Of a DNA stretch of 64,000 nt, positions 54,060 through 64,000 are shown in pieces. Each line of letters begins with the position of its first letter. The first letter of the stretch is position 1. Below the pieces are notes generated by a model. The model saw nothing but the letters and a program-made list of their open reading frames with translations, had not been told where the DNA came from and made no database searches. Where the stretch lies: assembly GCF_037392515.1 (NCBI RefSeq), contig NC_090281.1, forward strand, positions 47,840,645 through 47,904,644. Direction: 5' to 3'. The DNA is from Haliotis asinina (taxonomy: Eukaryota > Mollusca > Gastropoda > Lepetellida > Haliotidae). The translations under genes were made by a program, and so were the position numbers.

Positions 54060-55050
54060 ATAACAGCATTCACTCTGTCACACCCAAGCCAATATTAGTA
54101 CTTTTCAGGCGGCCGGTTTTTAGGAATCCCTCTACTAGAGGTACTAGATTCTGTCACTCTTTCGAGACAGTTTCATTACAAATACTAGTAGATCTAGAAC
54201 GTACTTTCGTTTCTAACTTCTTCCCTTCCGATTTATTATAGATAGAATCAAGGTCTTTAGACTTCAAGTTTACGCAAAATGTACAAATCTTCTCCTGTGC
54301 CTTGACAGAAATACAATCAAATCATCAATCCCATCAATGTATACTATCGAATATGAGTACAGCTATCCTGCTTACCAGAACGTTCGCATACCGTCTGCTT
54401 CCGAAAGTACCCGAAATGCAGTTTGGACATGCACAGTCTTCTGAATAAAATGGCCGCGCCCATACGATGTTTACATTGCCGCTGGAAGAAAACAACGGTG
54501 AAAACGTGCTTTCATGCAGTTTCGCATATTCGCATGCAGGTAAAAATTCAATCGTGAAATTTTGATTTTCCCAGTGCCGTCCATACGATGGCACTAATAA
54601 TTTCGATCACTGAAAATACACGAAAACAATGACCAGATTTACACGTCTGTCGGATACATGTAAACGCAAAGTTGAGTGTTTGTTTATTTTAACACCCCTT
54701 TAAATCTGTAAATCTGCCAGCCAGAAAATATGTAGATTTCAAACGTTCATATGACCGCCGGAAGAAACGCATTTTTCCTATCGTTAGTAAATTGTGGTGT
54801 CAGAACCAGTAGGAGTCTGGACCGGCTTCACTTTGAACTGTTGCATTACAGAAAGGGTTGGATCGGAAGCTTCTATAGTATAAGACATACAACTGACGTG
54901 TAAGGCCCAGCGATATAGAGCAAATGTGGCTCTTACAAAAAGGGAAACGCGTTTAATAAATTGACAATAGCAGGGAGCCTATATAGAGGGGGAGAAGAAA
55001 CTCCTCGAAAAGCCGCTGAACGTATGTCTCGGGTCGTTACGTAACCAGTG
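54060..55050. other. Intergenic, nothing firm
   Basis: 54440-54480 has a GC-rich AAAATGGCCGCGCCC motif of the kind found in housekeeping promoters (YY1-like). An 86-codon - frame (54334-54594) has no domain. Could be the 5' region of the hAT-derived locus; unproven. Confidence 0.25.
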
Positions 55051-55058
55051 TAGCCAAT

Positions 55059-56678
55059 ATGGTGGCAGCATAGTATTTAAGATTGAGCCTGGTTTATTTT
55101 CAATAGCTGATTAAGTTCGCTGAGTGTTGTAACAACTGAAATCCTACATGTAGAAGATAGGTTAACTATTTTGTCACTTCAGTTTAAGTCAAATAATTGG
55201 TATTAGTATCGTATTAGGACAGTAGATTTGTAGTTAAGTTTCAATTTGGTATGTTATAGCTCACTGGCTTCTATTCTCGATTCAGCGCGAAGATAGACTA
55301 AATTGTGAAGATAAAAACTTCTTTCACACATTCGTTTAATCTTTAGAAGGAGAACATACCTTTAGTTGAAAGGTATTTGCAAGTAATAGTGTACAGTTTT
55401 ATGACTTAACAAATTGTTATTGCATAATTGAGGTGTGTGAAAAATATGACTTCGCCGATATGTGTTTGCAAGTAATAGTGAGAGTTTCATAATCTACAAA
55501 TGAATCTTAGGGTGTATTTGAGCTGTGTGAAACATGTGACATATCGCCGATCTTTTCTGATCCGCCTTTGAAACGCTACACGCCGTTGTTTCGGTGTTTC
55601 TAGTTTGTTCTTCAAAAACATCTTTCACATACACCTTTAATTCATATGAGCTGACTATACTATCAGGTTAAATGTAATACTGTAGTTTCATAATCTAAGA
55701 AAGATTGTTAGATGAATTTGAGGCGTGTGAAAAATATGACATATCGTCTATCTGTTCTGATCCGCCATTAAAATGCTATACGCCGTTATTTGAGTATTCC
55801 TAGTTACATCCTCTTTCACACACACCTTTAACTCACATGAGGGGAATATACTATCAGGTGAAATGTGTTTGCAATAGTGAGAGTTTCATAATCTACAAAA
55901 GAATCTTAGGGTGTATTTGAGCTGTGTGAAAAATGTGACACTTCGCCGATCTGCTCTTATCCGCCAGGGAAATACTACACGCCGTTGTTTGAGTATTTCT
56001 AGTTATTACTTCAAAAACATCTTTCACATACACCTTTAAATCTTATGAGGGGAATATACTATCAGGTTTCATAACCTAAAACAGAGTGTTAGGGTGTATT
56101 TGAGGTGAGATCTGATCTGATTCGCCATTGATGTTTGAAGGTTATAGTTCCATAACTGCTTTCTTTCTTGTTGATCTTATTATTTGACAAAACTGGAAAG
56201 GTGTTTTAGAAGCATTACACTTTATTTTTTAGGACAGTGTGACAGTGTCAGATAACATTTTGTTGATGTCCATTTTATTCCCCAAATGCAATAAGATATC
56301 TGACTTAATTATTAATGTAAACAAAAATGTCTCAAAGTAGATTTTTTAAAAAGACAGCTGATGTTAACAAGTGTTCTCGTGATGCTTTAGAGTTCTTTAA
56401 CATGTTTTGGAAGGGAATGCCGGGGTGTATTATTTATTCTTTCATTCACTCAAATATGTACTTCTTTAATCTTGCTCTTAATTCTTACTATAATTCATTC
56501 ATTCATTCTTTCATTCATTCATCGTAAAATTCCGACTGATACAATAAACTCGCTGAAGTTATGTTAACCACAACTGAAGTTGCGCTGGAACGAGCCAAGT
56601 CACTGTGTGCGTGACGAGGCACACGTTAATGGTAAAGAAAGCAAGCAAGTGACCTATCCCTGTTGTAGAGTATCCCTG
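55059..56678 (-). repeat. Dispersed repeat A, copy 3 (inverted)
   Basis: Reverse complement of copies 1 and 2: the - strand starts CAGGGATACTCTACAACAGG at 56678 and ends in AAACCAGGCTCAATCTTAAA then GCTGCCACCAT near 55059. It carries four internal subunits, more than copy 1. No coding sequence. Confidence 0.75.
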
Positions 56679-56689
56679 ACAATAGCTAT

Positions 56690-57500
56690 TGCATCAAAAC
56701 AGTTGTTATCAATAAACGTGTCATGCATTCATGTTTATACAACTTCTAAATATTTTTCAAAAACTTGAATACAACGTCAGTTCTAAAATATTGAGAGACC
56801 TCACCTAGATGAACACTACCACGTCGGCTATAGCCAACGGCTTTGTTCCAAAAGTACCTAAAGCCACCAGCCGTGAAGAGCAGAGCGTGGTTTTTTTTTG
56901 TTTTTTTTTTGGACATTAGGTTTTTTAACTCTCTAATTGAAGGACAACGTAGTCATTGGACACGCGTAAAAGACTGTCACCTGTTTTTCAGTATCAATAT
57001 AGACAAGGTCATACACAACTATCAGTATGTACATACGATTTTCAGGCTGTACACAAACTCAAAATTCTAAAGCGTCAATCAATACATGTATATACATCGA
57101 CTTCTGTGCATGTTATCTTTTCTTTATCACCTGTGATACAATGGGTATCTGTGTTCTGTATCAATTCATTAAATAACGTTTTAACACTATAAGTTGGCGT
57201 TGAAAGATACATCACATAAGCACATAAATCTTGGATTCATCGAATATCCAAAACTTATCATCGGCGATACACAGACAAAATAGCTTGTCCCATCGTATCA
57301 GTGGTGATAAATCTCAATTTTATTTAGTTGCGTGTCATAACATATAGTTATTCCATAAAAATAATTACGTCTACTTATTATAAGGACTAATGAAGAATAA
57401 AAAATAATATTTCACAAACAAATTAAAACTACCTTTTGCTGGATGGAAGTGGATAGGCTTGCAGTGAATTCGCAGACCAGACTGGTTCGTAGACGTGGAA
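56690..57500. other. Intergenic, nothing recognised
   Basis: AT-rich, with T-runs at 56889-56911. No repeat family or coding identified. Confidence 0.3.
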
Positions 57501-57501
57501 A

Positions 57502-57615
57502 TCCGGTGGATTCGTAGACGAATTGAGCAGTGGATTCGTAGACGGATTGAGCAGTGGATTCGTAGACGGATTGAGCAGTGGATTCGTAGACGGATTGAGC
57601 GGTGGATTCATAGAC
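57502..57615 (+). repeat. 27-bp tandem repeat, 4 units
   Basis: GGATTCGTAGACGGATTGAG then CAGTGGA... repeated. The - strand reads NPSTNPLL-type repeats, with no evidence of a gene. Confidence 0.8.
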
Positions 57616-57619
57616 GTTA

Positions 57620-58670
57620 GTAAATGATGTTGGTAAATGTTAGTTTGGTATTATTGTTAAATATGACATTGGTGTAAACGAAAAATGTTTACTGGTTGAT
57701 ACTGCTTTACTGGTACTGAAAACAATACCAAAAAATCGTCACAATACATAAACCTAGTGGTTTGTCAAAATTGTATGCTTGCAGAATAATATTATTCAAT
57801 TATTTATACACGTCTACGATTGGGCACGTGTCAAGAAGACAAAAACAGGAAGAAACAACTTCTATACAAATTTGGGACTGGACAACAAAACGAAACATGT
57901 TCTGAAAAAATACAAATATATCTGTTTGTGAAACTATGGAAACGTTTGTTAACATCGCAGACGTTTATGTGGATGATTCATTTGAATTTAGCTTCAGGGT
58001 ATCACTGGTTATACTCTGGTCACTAGAGGTTAAATGCAACTTGACAATTGGCTCTCCGAGGTATAAGTTATGCAGAGACCAGATGATATTGGTGATATAC
58101 ATTGTGTTGTCAATAATAGCATTTTTCAATTATCTGCAGTACACATCATGGTAGTTAGTATGCATTCATGCATTAACCATTTTCACAGGTTCAAAAATAT
58201 GTTGGATCAATTTGTGTTTGTTTTTGTATTTGTTTAATGCAGGTCATCGTAACCCATATATCTCTTTCGTGTATATCATTACATGTTACTAATACTGTTG
58301 CTTGCATATTTTGTGAACATTATAGCTGATTGTTTATGTAGACATTACCTAGGAATGTCTTAGAGGTGTCCATAAAAGCAGGCACTTCATGGTTTGTATC
58401 TAAAGTAATAGTTTCCGTCGTAATAGATCGTTATTCGTATTTATGATCAATACTGCTTGCATATAAGGAAAAATATTATTTCAAAAATAAATTATATGCC
58501 ATTTCCACACTGTTATGATAGTGACCGCAGTGTGCAGACGTTGATCGTGGATACTACCTAAAGCATGGAGTTGTTTCTTTTGGAAAGGCATCACATGTAC
58601 CATTTTGCCTATCTAAATACTCAGAAGCAACTTTTATTTCCATGTAATAGTTTGTCATACATACAGCTGG
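57620..58670. other. Intergenic, nothing recognised
   Basis: Overlapping short + frames at 57820-58154 lack domains. Confidence 0.3.
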
Positions 58671-58677
58671 AGATCGT

Positions 58678-58824
58678 TTTGCGCCATGTTAGAAATACTC
58701 CAGCAATATCACGGCGGGGTACACCAGACATGGGCTTCAGACATTGTATCCATGTGGGGAATCGAACCCGGGTCTTCGGCGTGACGAGCGAACGCTTTAA
58801 CACCAAGGCTACCCCACCGCCCCT
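58678..58824 (-). mobile_element. SINE family 1, inverted full copy
   Basis: AATACTCCAGCAATATCACG, GGGGAATCGAACCCGGGTCT and GGCTACCCCACCGCCCC are the exact complement of the family's tail, B-box and A-box regions. The 3' CTCA tail is absent. Confidence 0.85.
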
Positions 58825-59179
58825 CATGCATACAGTGTCAACCAAACAAATCGTCAAATGATATAACTTAATTATAAAAAAACAAAACATAATTTTAAGT
58901 TAAGGTCAACTCATATTTTATTCATCATATGCACTTTCTATTAAAACTGATCTTTTGATCTTACCAAGCTACTATTTTTACGAAAATCGGTCAATCCCAG
59001 CCAGAGTTATTAAAATAGACCATCCAGTTATCGGTTAAAATATTGTCATCACTAAAACAACATCTTTAAAACGGCCCATGAAACGCAGCTGATGACAACC
59101 GACTTTAAATCAAAGCTGAATCCAACCTGATTGTAACATCACATCCCTGTCGGTGGCCAAGCACATCACACTGTTGCGC

Positions 59180-59757
59180 ATTCATAACATCTCTCTCTAC
59201 CATTCCGATACATCTCTCCCTACCATTCCGTCACATCCCTCTCTACCATTCCGATACACCTCTCCCTACCATTCCGTCACATCCCTCTCTACCATTCCGA
59301 TACACCTCTCCCTATCATTCCATAACATCTCTCTCTACCATTCCGATACATCTCTCCCAACCACTCCGTTACATCGCTCTCTACCATTCCGATTCATTTC
59401 TCCCTACCATTCCGTTACATCTCTACCTACCATTCCGATTCATCTCTCTCTACCATTCCGATTCATCTCTCCCTACCATTCCGTTACATCTCTCTCTACC
59501 ATTTCCATATGTATCTCCCTACCATTCCGTTACATCGCTCTCTACCATTTCGGTACACATCTCCCTACCATTCCGTTAAATCCCTCTCTACCATTTCGAT
59601 ACATCTCTCCCCACCATTCCGTTACATCCCTCTCTACCATTTCGATACATATCTCCCTAAAATTTCGTTACTTCCCTCTCTACGATTTCGATACAGATCT
59701 CCCTACCATTCCGTTACATCTCTCTCTACCATTCCGTTAAATCTCTCTCTACCATCG
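59180..59757 (+). repeat. 23-bp minisatellite, ~25 copies
   Basis: CTACCATTCCGTTACATCTC TCT with GATACA, GATTCA and GTCACA variants, often alternating as 46-bp dimers. 23 is not a multiple of three, so a 195-codon open frame simply cycles the three phases. Not called a gene. Confidence 0.9.
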
Positions 59758-59759
59758 CG

Positions 59760-60470
59760 ATTTGGTAAGCTGTTCTCTGATTGGTCAGTGTCAATGGTTA
59801 CATGAGGCGACCTACTCAGTTTTGTTATACCTAGTGTAGGAGTGTAACGGATAACACTTCGGCTAAGTTTACTTAGACTGGACCAAAACAACATGCAAAC
59901 TGATGAGTAAACATTGGAGTGAATGTCTACTTTGTTCCATACGTACCGTTCACAAAAGGGAAGACTTATAATGTTAAATAAAACGCAGGATAACGTAGCA
60001 TGAAATAACGTTAAACCGAAGACGACGTGATACTGACGTACCGTCATGTCAGACCACAATGTTGTGACAACGTAAATGGGAGTCCACAGAATAACGTTGT
60101 AACAACGAAAACATAGCGCTGTGACTAAAATTACTAAAATGTAAATTCGTCATTTGAAACTGCATCGATTTAAAACTATATGAATAATAATATGGTAACT
60201 CCTCTTTAGACAAACGGTCACTTTAATCTGACCGTGCAGTAACCATAGAAATGGCTTCATGGCACCAATACCAATTAATCATTCTAAACATCATGGGACG
60301 AGTCACTGACAAGTACACAACGCCTGTCACTGGCAGGTATGTGATCCTCAATACTTGCTTAATTCGCAGACTTTTATATTAATTCCTACGACTATAATGG
60401 ACACCCTACCGGATTAACATTTGTTTTCTCTGTGATTGTGTACAGTCACACACGTACTCCAGCCCAACAC
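59760..60470. other. Downstream flank of the fucosyltransferase
   Basis: No coding recognised. Probably contains the 3' UTR of the - strand gene in its right part. Confidence 0.35.
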
Positions 60471-60474
60471 TGAC

Positions 60475-61758
60475 TTAAAAGGGTTTCGTGGGATGTTTAC
60501 AAAGGCCACTTTTCCACCATGGTACAATGTCTGGTATTGTTTTCGAGTGATTTTCAATGTTGTTCAGCTTTCTACAAATGTCACATAAAGCCCCATGTTC
60601 ATAGTAGTGTTCTGCGAAAGGATGTCCTCCTGGATCGATATAGAGATACTCTTCTGCTTGATAATAATATCCTTCTTTGCGTTTAAGGATTTCGACATAC
60701 TTATCAGTATTGTTGTGCAGAAACCATAGATGTTCAGCCAAATGCTTTGGGGACTTGAAGTCGTCGACGTTGATGTATGTACCAGGTGGTGCATCTCGGC
60801 TGTAGTTACCACCACCGCGAACCACCGTCACAAGGTCAAGGTTAAAGTTATTGAAAAACTTCTCAGTTATATAATCCTTACAATAATTGTTTTCAAATCC
60901 CAGGTAAAATTTGTAGGTTCCGTTAAGATATTTTAGCCAGTCATTATTTTGTTCCCTGCGAAATGTCATTTTTCCACAAAGACCATATATGTCCACTGGT
61001 ATGTGTTTTTGCAGTTCCTTCCCATAAGCTAGTCTTTTGCTCCAGTCGAGGCAATTACTGACCATCCATGCTACTAATTTCGTCTTCTTTTTGGCAATAG
61101 CTGTATAGTTCTTGACGGGTACTGTGATTCTCTTCCTTAGCAATGCATATGGTCTGAATATGTCAGTATCATGCCGGAAACTCATTGTCCAGTTGAAGGC
61201 AGATGACCATGGTTGTTTGTAATAATCTCGGTCATACGCATATAGATAAGGTGGCTCGTTGTTGTGGAAAATCCACACTTGACCTGTTTTTCAAGGTGGA
61301 GGGGTTCCCTTTATGTATTGGGAGTTAAATATCACTGCATCACTGCTTTGCAGAAATGATCTATTCCGAGTCTGGAAACATTGGGATTCGGGGCAAGCAC
61401 TTACAGGAACTAGGCTAGTCAGGTTTGTGGGTAAATACCTGGGAGTAAAGTACCAAAGGATTGTCTTGGGAACAGTTTTGGTCACTTTCTGTTCTGTCTT
61501 GGGAGGAGTATGGGTCACTTTCTGTTCTGTCTTGGGAGGAGTTTGGGTCACTTTCTGTTCTGTCTTGGGAAGAGCTTTTGTCACTTTCTGTTCCGTCTTG
61601 GGAACAGTTTTGTTCACTTTCTGGTGATCAGTTTGGAATCCTTGTGTAGAAAGTTGACTCAAACTGGAAAATATGGCAGGTGTATAAATGTTTTCACTAG
61701 TGACGTATAGTATACAGACACAGGTCAGAGTTATTCCAATGGTAGCCAGGAACGACAT
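60475..61758 (-). CDS. Alpha-1,3-fucosyltransferase (GT10), interrupted by an in-frame TGA
   Basis: Golgi type II enzyme moving fucose from GDP-fucose to GlcNAc residues of glycans. The frame from ATG 61758 to TAA 60475 is 428 codons, the usual size. A short tail and membrane anchor (ATIGITLTCVCILYV, about residues 4-18) precede a stalk with five ~11-residue repeats (PKTEQKVT). Then come ILWYFTPRYLP, DAVIFNSQYIKGTPPP, a TGA at 61293-61291 (codon 156), and in the same frame TGQVWIFHNNEPPY, CLDWSKRLAYGKELQKHIPV, DIYGLCG and the donor-binding hallmark LGFENNYCKDYITEKFFNNF, ending near residue 427. An acceptor (TTGTTTCAG) lies 10 bp upstream of the ATG, so a 5' UTR exon exists further right. The TGA fits a CGA to TGA change (Arg to stop). 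Without readthrough, only the anchor and stalk would be made. Confidence 0.85.
61470..61625 (-). repeat. 33-bp coding tandem repeat (fucosyltransferase stalk)
   Basis: Five units with core CACTTTCTGTTCTGTCTTGG on the + strand, encoding PKTEQKVT repeats. Length is a multiple of three, so copy changes keep the frame. Confidence 0.85.
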
Positions 61759-61768
61759 CTTGTGTTTC

Positions 61769-62870
61769 CTGAAACAAAGGAAACAGTTGATCAGTATAGA
61801 GATGCTAGTTTCATTCCAACTTCTTTTGTACACTAAAGCATAGCCATGTACGCTGTGTTATATTTTGAAAATTTTCTTCCCTGTAAACATCATAAAGAGA
61901 TCCAGCTATGAAACAAAAATATTTTTACATTTCATTTTATTAAACAGGAAAATCACGTTGGATCGTTTGTTTCAGAAGCAAAACTTCTATCGGGGGAAAG
62001 GATCTATAGACGTTATAACGCACATGACGTAACGTTGACGTCATCAGGGCAAGGTTGCCATTTCCCCGCAAGCGTTACTCCCCTTACACCGCTGATCTCG
62101 GCCAGGGAGCACGGGTCTCTACAAAGATTATTCCATGTCTAAATTTGAAAACAGGGAACACAAAATCTCCAACACCCTAGCCTTCCCATCATTTGTTTCC
62201 ACTTTAAATGTTACATGCAACAGAAGTCACTGTTTAGGACATTAACCTTTGAGGTAGCGAAATTTTCATGTCATAACAATATTATCAACAGAAGATCAAA
62301 CGACATAACACGTGTAATGATTCCCGCGTAAGCGCGGTGTTTAACAAATTTGTTGAAAGATTAATGTTAATAAATTCATAAGCGTTATGTGGCCTTATCA
62401 AGTCTATCATGGTTATTACTTCCCAAGGTGAACTTGTCAGCCTAAGCTGAACTACGGGTTTGACGATAAAAGTGCACTTCTGTATCACGCCTTCCATGTT
62501 TCTTGAATGATCAGTATATGTAATTTATATTGTAAAATTCCTTATTCAAACATGTACTGTCTTCAACAGTAACTGGGTTGGCATAATCTACATTTTAATC
62601 GGTTGTTTGGAGTGTGTCAGAAAATTATAATAACACTTACAGTTGGGCCATTTTTCAAAACGGTATCCAATGTGATGGTCTTCGTGCCTACCACTGACGC
62701 TTCCCTACCTGCCAATAAAAAAAACGTGACTAATGGTCAACACAACCATCTGTGATCAACTCGTGTAATTCCGGGACAAGACCGATAGCGACCCTTCCCC
62801 ACCTGGAGGGATTTTATATTCACTAAAACGACAAATACTTTTAACAAGAACAATTATAACTATTCCCGTT
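61769..62870. other. Upstream of the fucosyltransferase exon
   Basis: Likely intron and/or promoter of the - strand gene (an acceptor sits at 61769-61770). No upstream exon could be identified. Confidence 0.3.
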
Positions 62871-62879
62871 TGATTCTAC

Positions 62880-63335
62880 GGGTTGACACCGGATTCTCTC
62901 CTGAGTAATGGCTCTTCACTCCTCCCGCAGTGCAACGGCGAGCTGTTGCAGCGTCTGTGGCGGCGGCTGACGTTGACGTATGCGTCGATCCAGAGTATCC
63001 CACAGGCGTTCAATAGGGTTGAGGTCTGGTGATTTAGAGGACGCTGGAATTCTGCAGAAAGTTGCACGTGCTGTATGAGGCCAGACAATGTGCTGTTGTA
63101 AGAAACTGTGTCTGTTGGTCAAGAGTTAGGAGAAGGTGAGGCTGTAACACGTGTTGATGTAAGGTTGGGTTCCCTGGAACGATCGCCAAGTCTGATTTCT
63201 GGTTGTATGAGATTGTACCCCAAACCATAACGCTGTCGTCGTCAAATATGCCCACCAGCCAGGCGCAGACAGGCGCAAAACGTTCATGACGTCACCAACC
63301 GTCTTCCGCCGTAAACATATCGACAAAGATTAAGT
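62880..63335 (-). pseudogene. Tc1-type transposase relic 2
   Basis: - strand reads DDDSVMVWGTISYNQKSDL, then after a frameshift PHTARATFCRIPASSKSPDL and NPIERLWDTLDRRIRQRQPP. (S)VMVWG.IS and SPDLNPIE.LWD.LDRR are Tc1 hallmarks. The expected DNA before RPHTA is replaced (HIVWPHTA), so the second catalytic Asp is gone. Several frameshifts. Confidence 0.75.
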
Positions 63336-63544
63336 TTGAAATGTCAGAGTTTTCTCCGGCATGCTTTCGAATTAATAAACGCACGCTCTGCCTCACCACC
63401 ACCGGACCGACAAAGATGCCAGGTTTACATTATCCTTTCATACTTAGGCCTTCAGTTACTGTTATATAGCTTCATTACATGATCATCTAACTATTAATCA
63501 TGGACGGTTTATACTTATAATAAAGCACTCCTCGTCGGTTATGG

Positions 63545-63711
63545 GGCGGTGGGGTAGCCTAATGGTTAGAGCGTTCACTCGTCACGCCGAAGGCCCGGGT
63601 TCGGTTCCACACATGGGTACAATAAGTGAAGCCCATTTTCTGGTGTCCCTCGCCGTGATATTGCTGGAATATTGCTAAAATGCGGCGTAAAACTAAACTC
63701 ACTCACTCACC
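63545..63711 (+). mobile_element. SINE family 1, full copy with 12-bp TSD
   Basis: GGTGGGGTAGCCTAATGGTT, GCCGAAGGCCCGGGTTCGGT and GGAATATTGCTAAAATGCGG, then CACTCACTCAC. CGTCGGTTATGG flanks it at 63533-63544 and 63712-63723. Confidence 0.85.
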
Positions 63712-63880
63712 CGTCGGTTATGGTTGCGAAAGTAAGCCTACGACCATCGGGTGGAGAAAAGTAAGACCTCGAGCGCTACGCTATCGGGTGGGGAAAAAAG
63801 GAGCGAAGTACGCTCTCTCGATCTTATTCCTCCCCATCCTCCGGTCTCGGGTGTTACTTTCCTAACCATAACCTCGGAGT
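63711..63880. mobile_element. ~170-bp MITE-like element with TIRs
   Basis: GTCGGTTATGGTTGCGAAAG at the left end pairs with CTTTCCTAACCATAACCTCG at the right. The left end is the target of the neighbouring SINE, which duplicated it. Confidence 0.5.
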
Positions 63881-64000
63881 CACGCTTCATCCTACAAGAC
63901 GTTCCCAGAAATATAATCAGTTGGATCCATGAAAACTGTTTTGTAAACCAACGGACGTGCGTGTATTTGTGTCTCTCGCCGTCAGTTGCATTATTCTTAC

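Noticed and set aside
59153..59805. 195-codon + strand open frame rich in YHSVTSL-type repeats
   Set aside because: Product of the 23-bp minisatellite cycling through frames.
61239..61300. A small intron removing the in-frame TGA of the fucosyltransferase
   Set aside because: The only GT...AG choice is about 50 bp and would delete the conserved FNSQYIKG segment.
61313..61710. Three + strand frames opposite the fucosyltransferase stalk
   Set aside because: Antisense of the coding 33-bp repeat; the - strand frame has the family motifs.

Overview
The window is eukaryotic and AT-rich. It is dominated by introns, tandem repeats and transposable-element debris, with few genes. Two SINE-like families are recognisable: one with tRNA-type A and B boxes, one ending in CTCA repeats. 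Together with other repeat styles they point to a gastropod mollusc, most likely an abalone (Haliotis) or close relative. That assignment is inference from repeat style, not from a search.

The main gene is a choline transporter-like protein of the SLC44A2/4 (CTL2/CTL4) group on the + strand, from 3920 to 41870. I could assemble 23 exons with GT-AG junctions and matching phases. They sum to 2187 nt, giving 728 residues plus stop, which is the full family length. A possible promoter lies just upstream and a repeat-bearing 3' UTR runs to about 42.8 kb. The second gene is a GT10 alpha-1,3-fucosyltransferase on the - strand (60475-61758), a type II Golgi enzyme with a repeated stalk, broken by one in-frame TGA. 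A third locus on the - strand (46623-46820) is a single terminal exon encoding a cytoplasmic-looking tail with tyrosine motifs, including YVNV.

Layout: 1-1045 is a 51-bp minisatellite. 1967-3371 is the first of three copies of a 1.4-1.6 kb non-coding repeat (the others are at 18346-19903 and, inverted, 55059-56678). 3.9-41.9 kb is SLC44A. Intron 7 holds an apparently uncharacterised ~4.9-kb element (20536-25475) with CCCAGCTGAAA terminal inverted repeats and CCATGG palindrome arrays. Intron 13 holds a dead DDE transposase into which a 338-bp foldback element has jumped, leaving a 5-bp target duplication. 44.1-45.5 kb is a non-LTR retrotransposon fragment next to a Tc1-type transposase relic. 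48.9-49.85 kb is a spliced MULE-type transposase relic. 50.2-50.96 kb is a 77-bp higher-order array open in all three forward frames. 52.7-54.0 kb is a ZNF862-like hAT relic. 59.18-59.76 kb is a 23-bp minisatellite. 62.9-63.3 kb is another Tc1 relic.

The most unusual theme is how repeats meet splice sites in SLC44A. A 37-bp minisatellite in intron 3 re-duplicates the exon 3 splice donor. A 40-bp minisatellite starts at the exon 12 donor. SINE or CTCA-repeat tails sit within tens of bases of the acceptors of exons 5, 6, 11, 20 and 23. No prokaryotic features, CRISPR arrays, rRNA or intact tRNA genes were seen.
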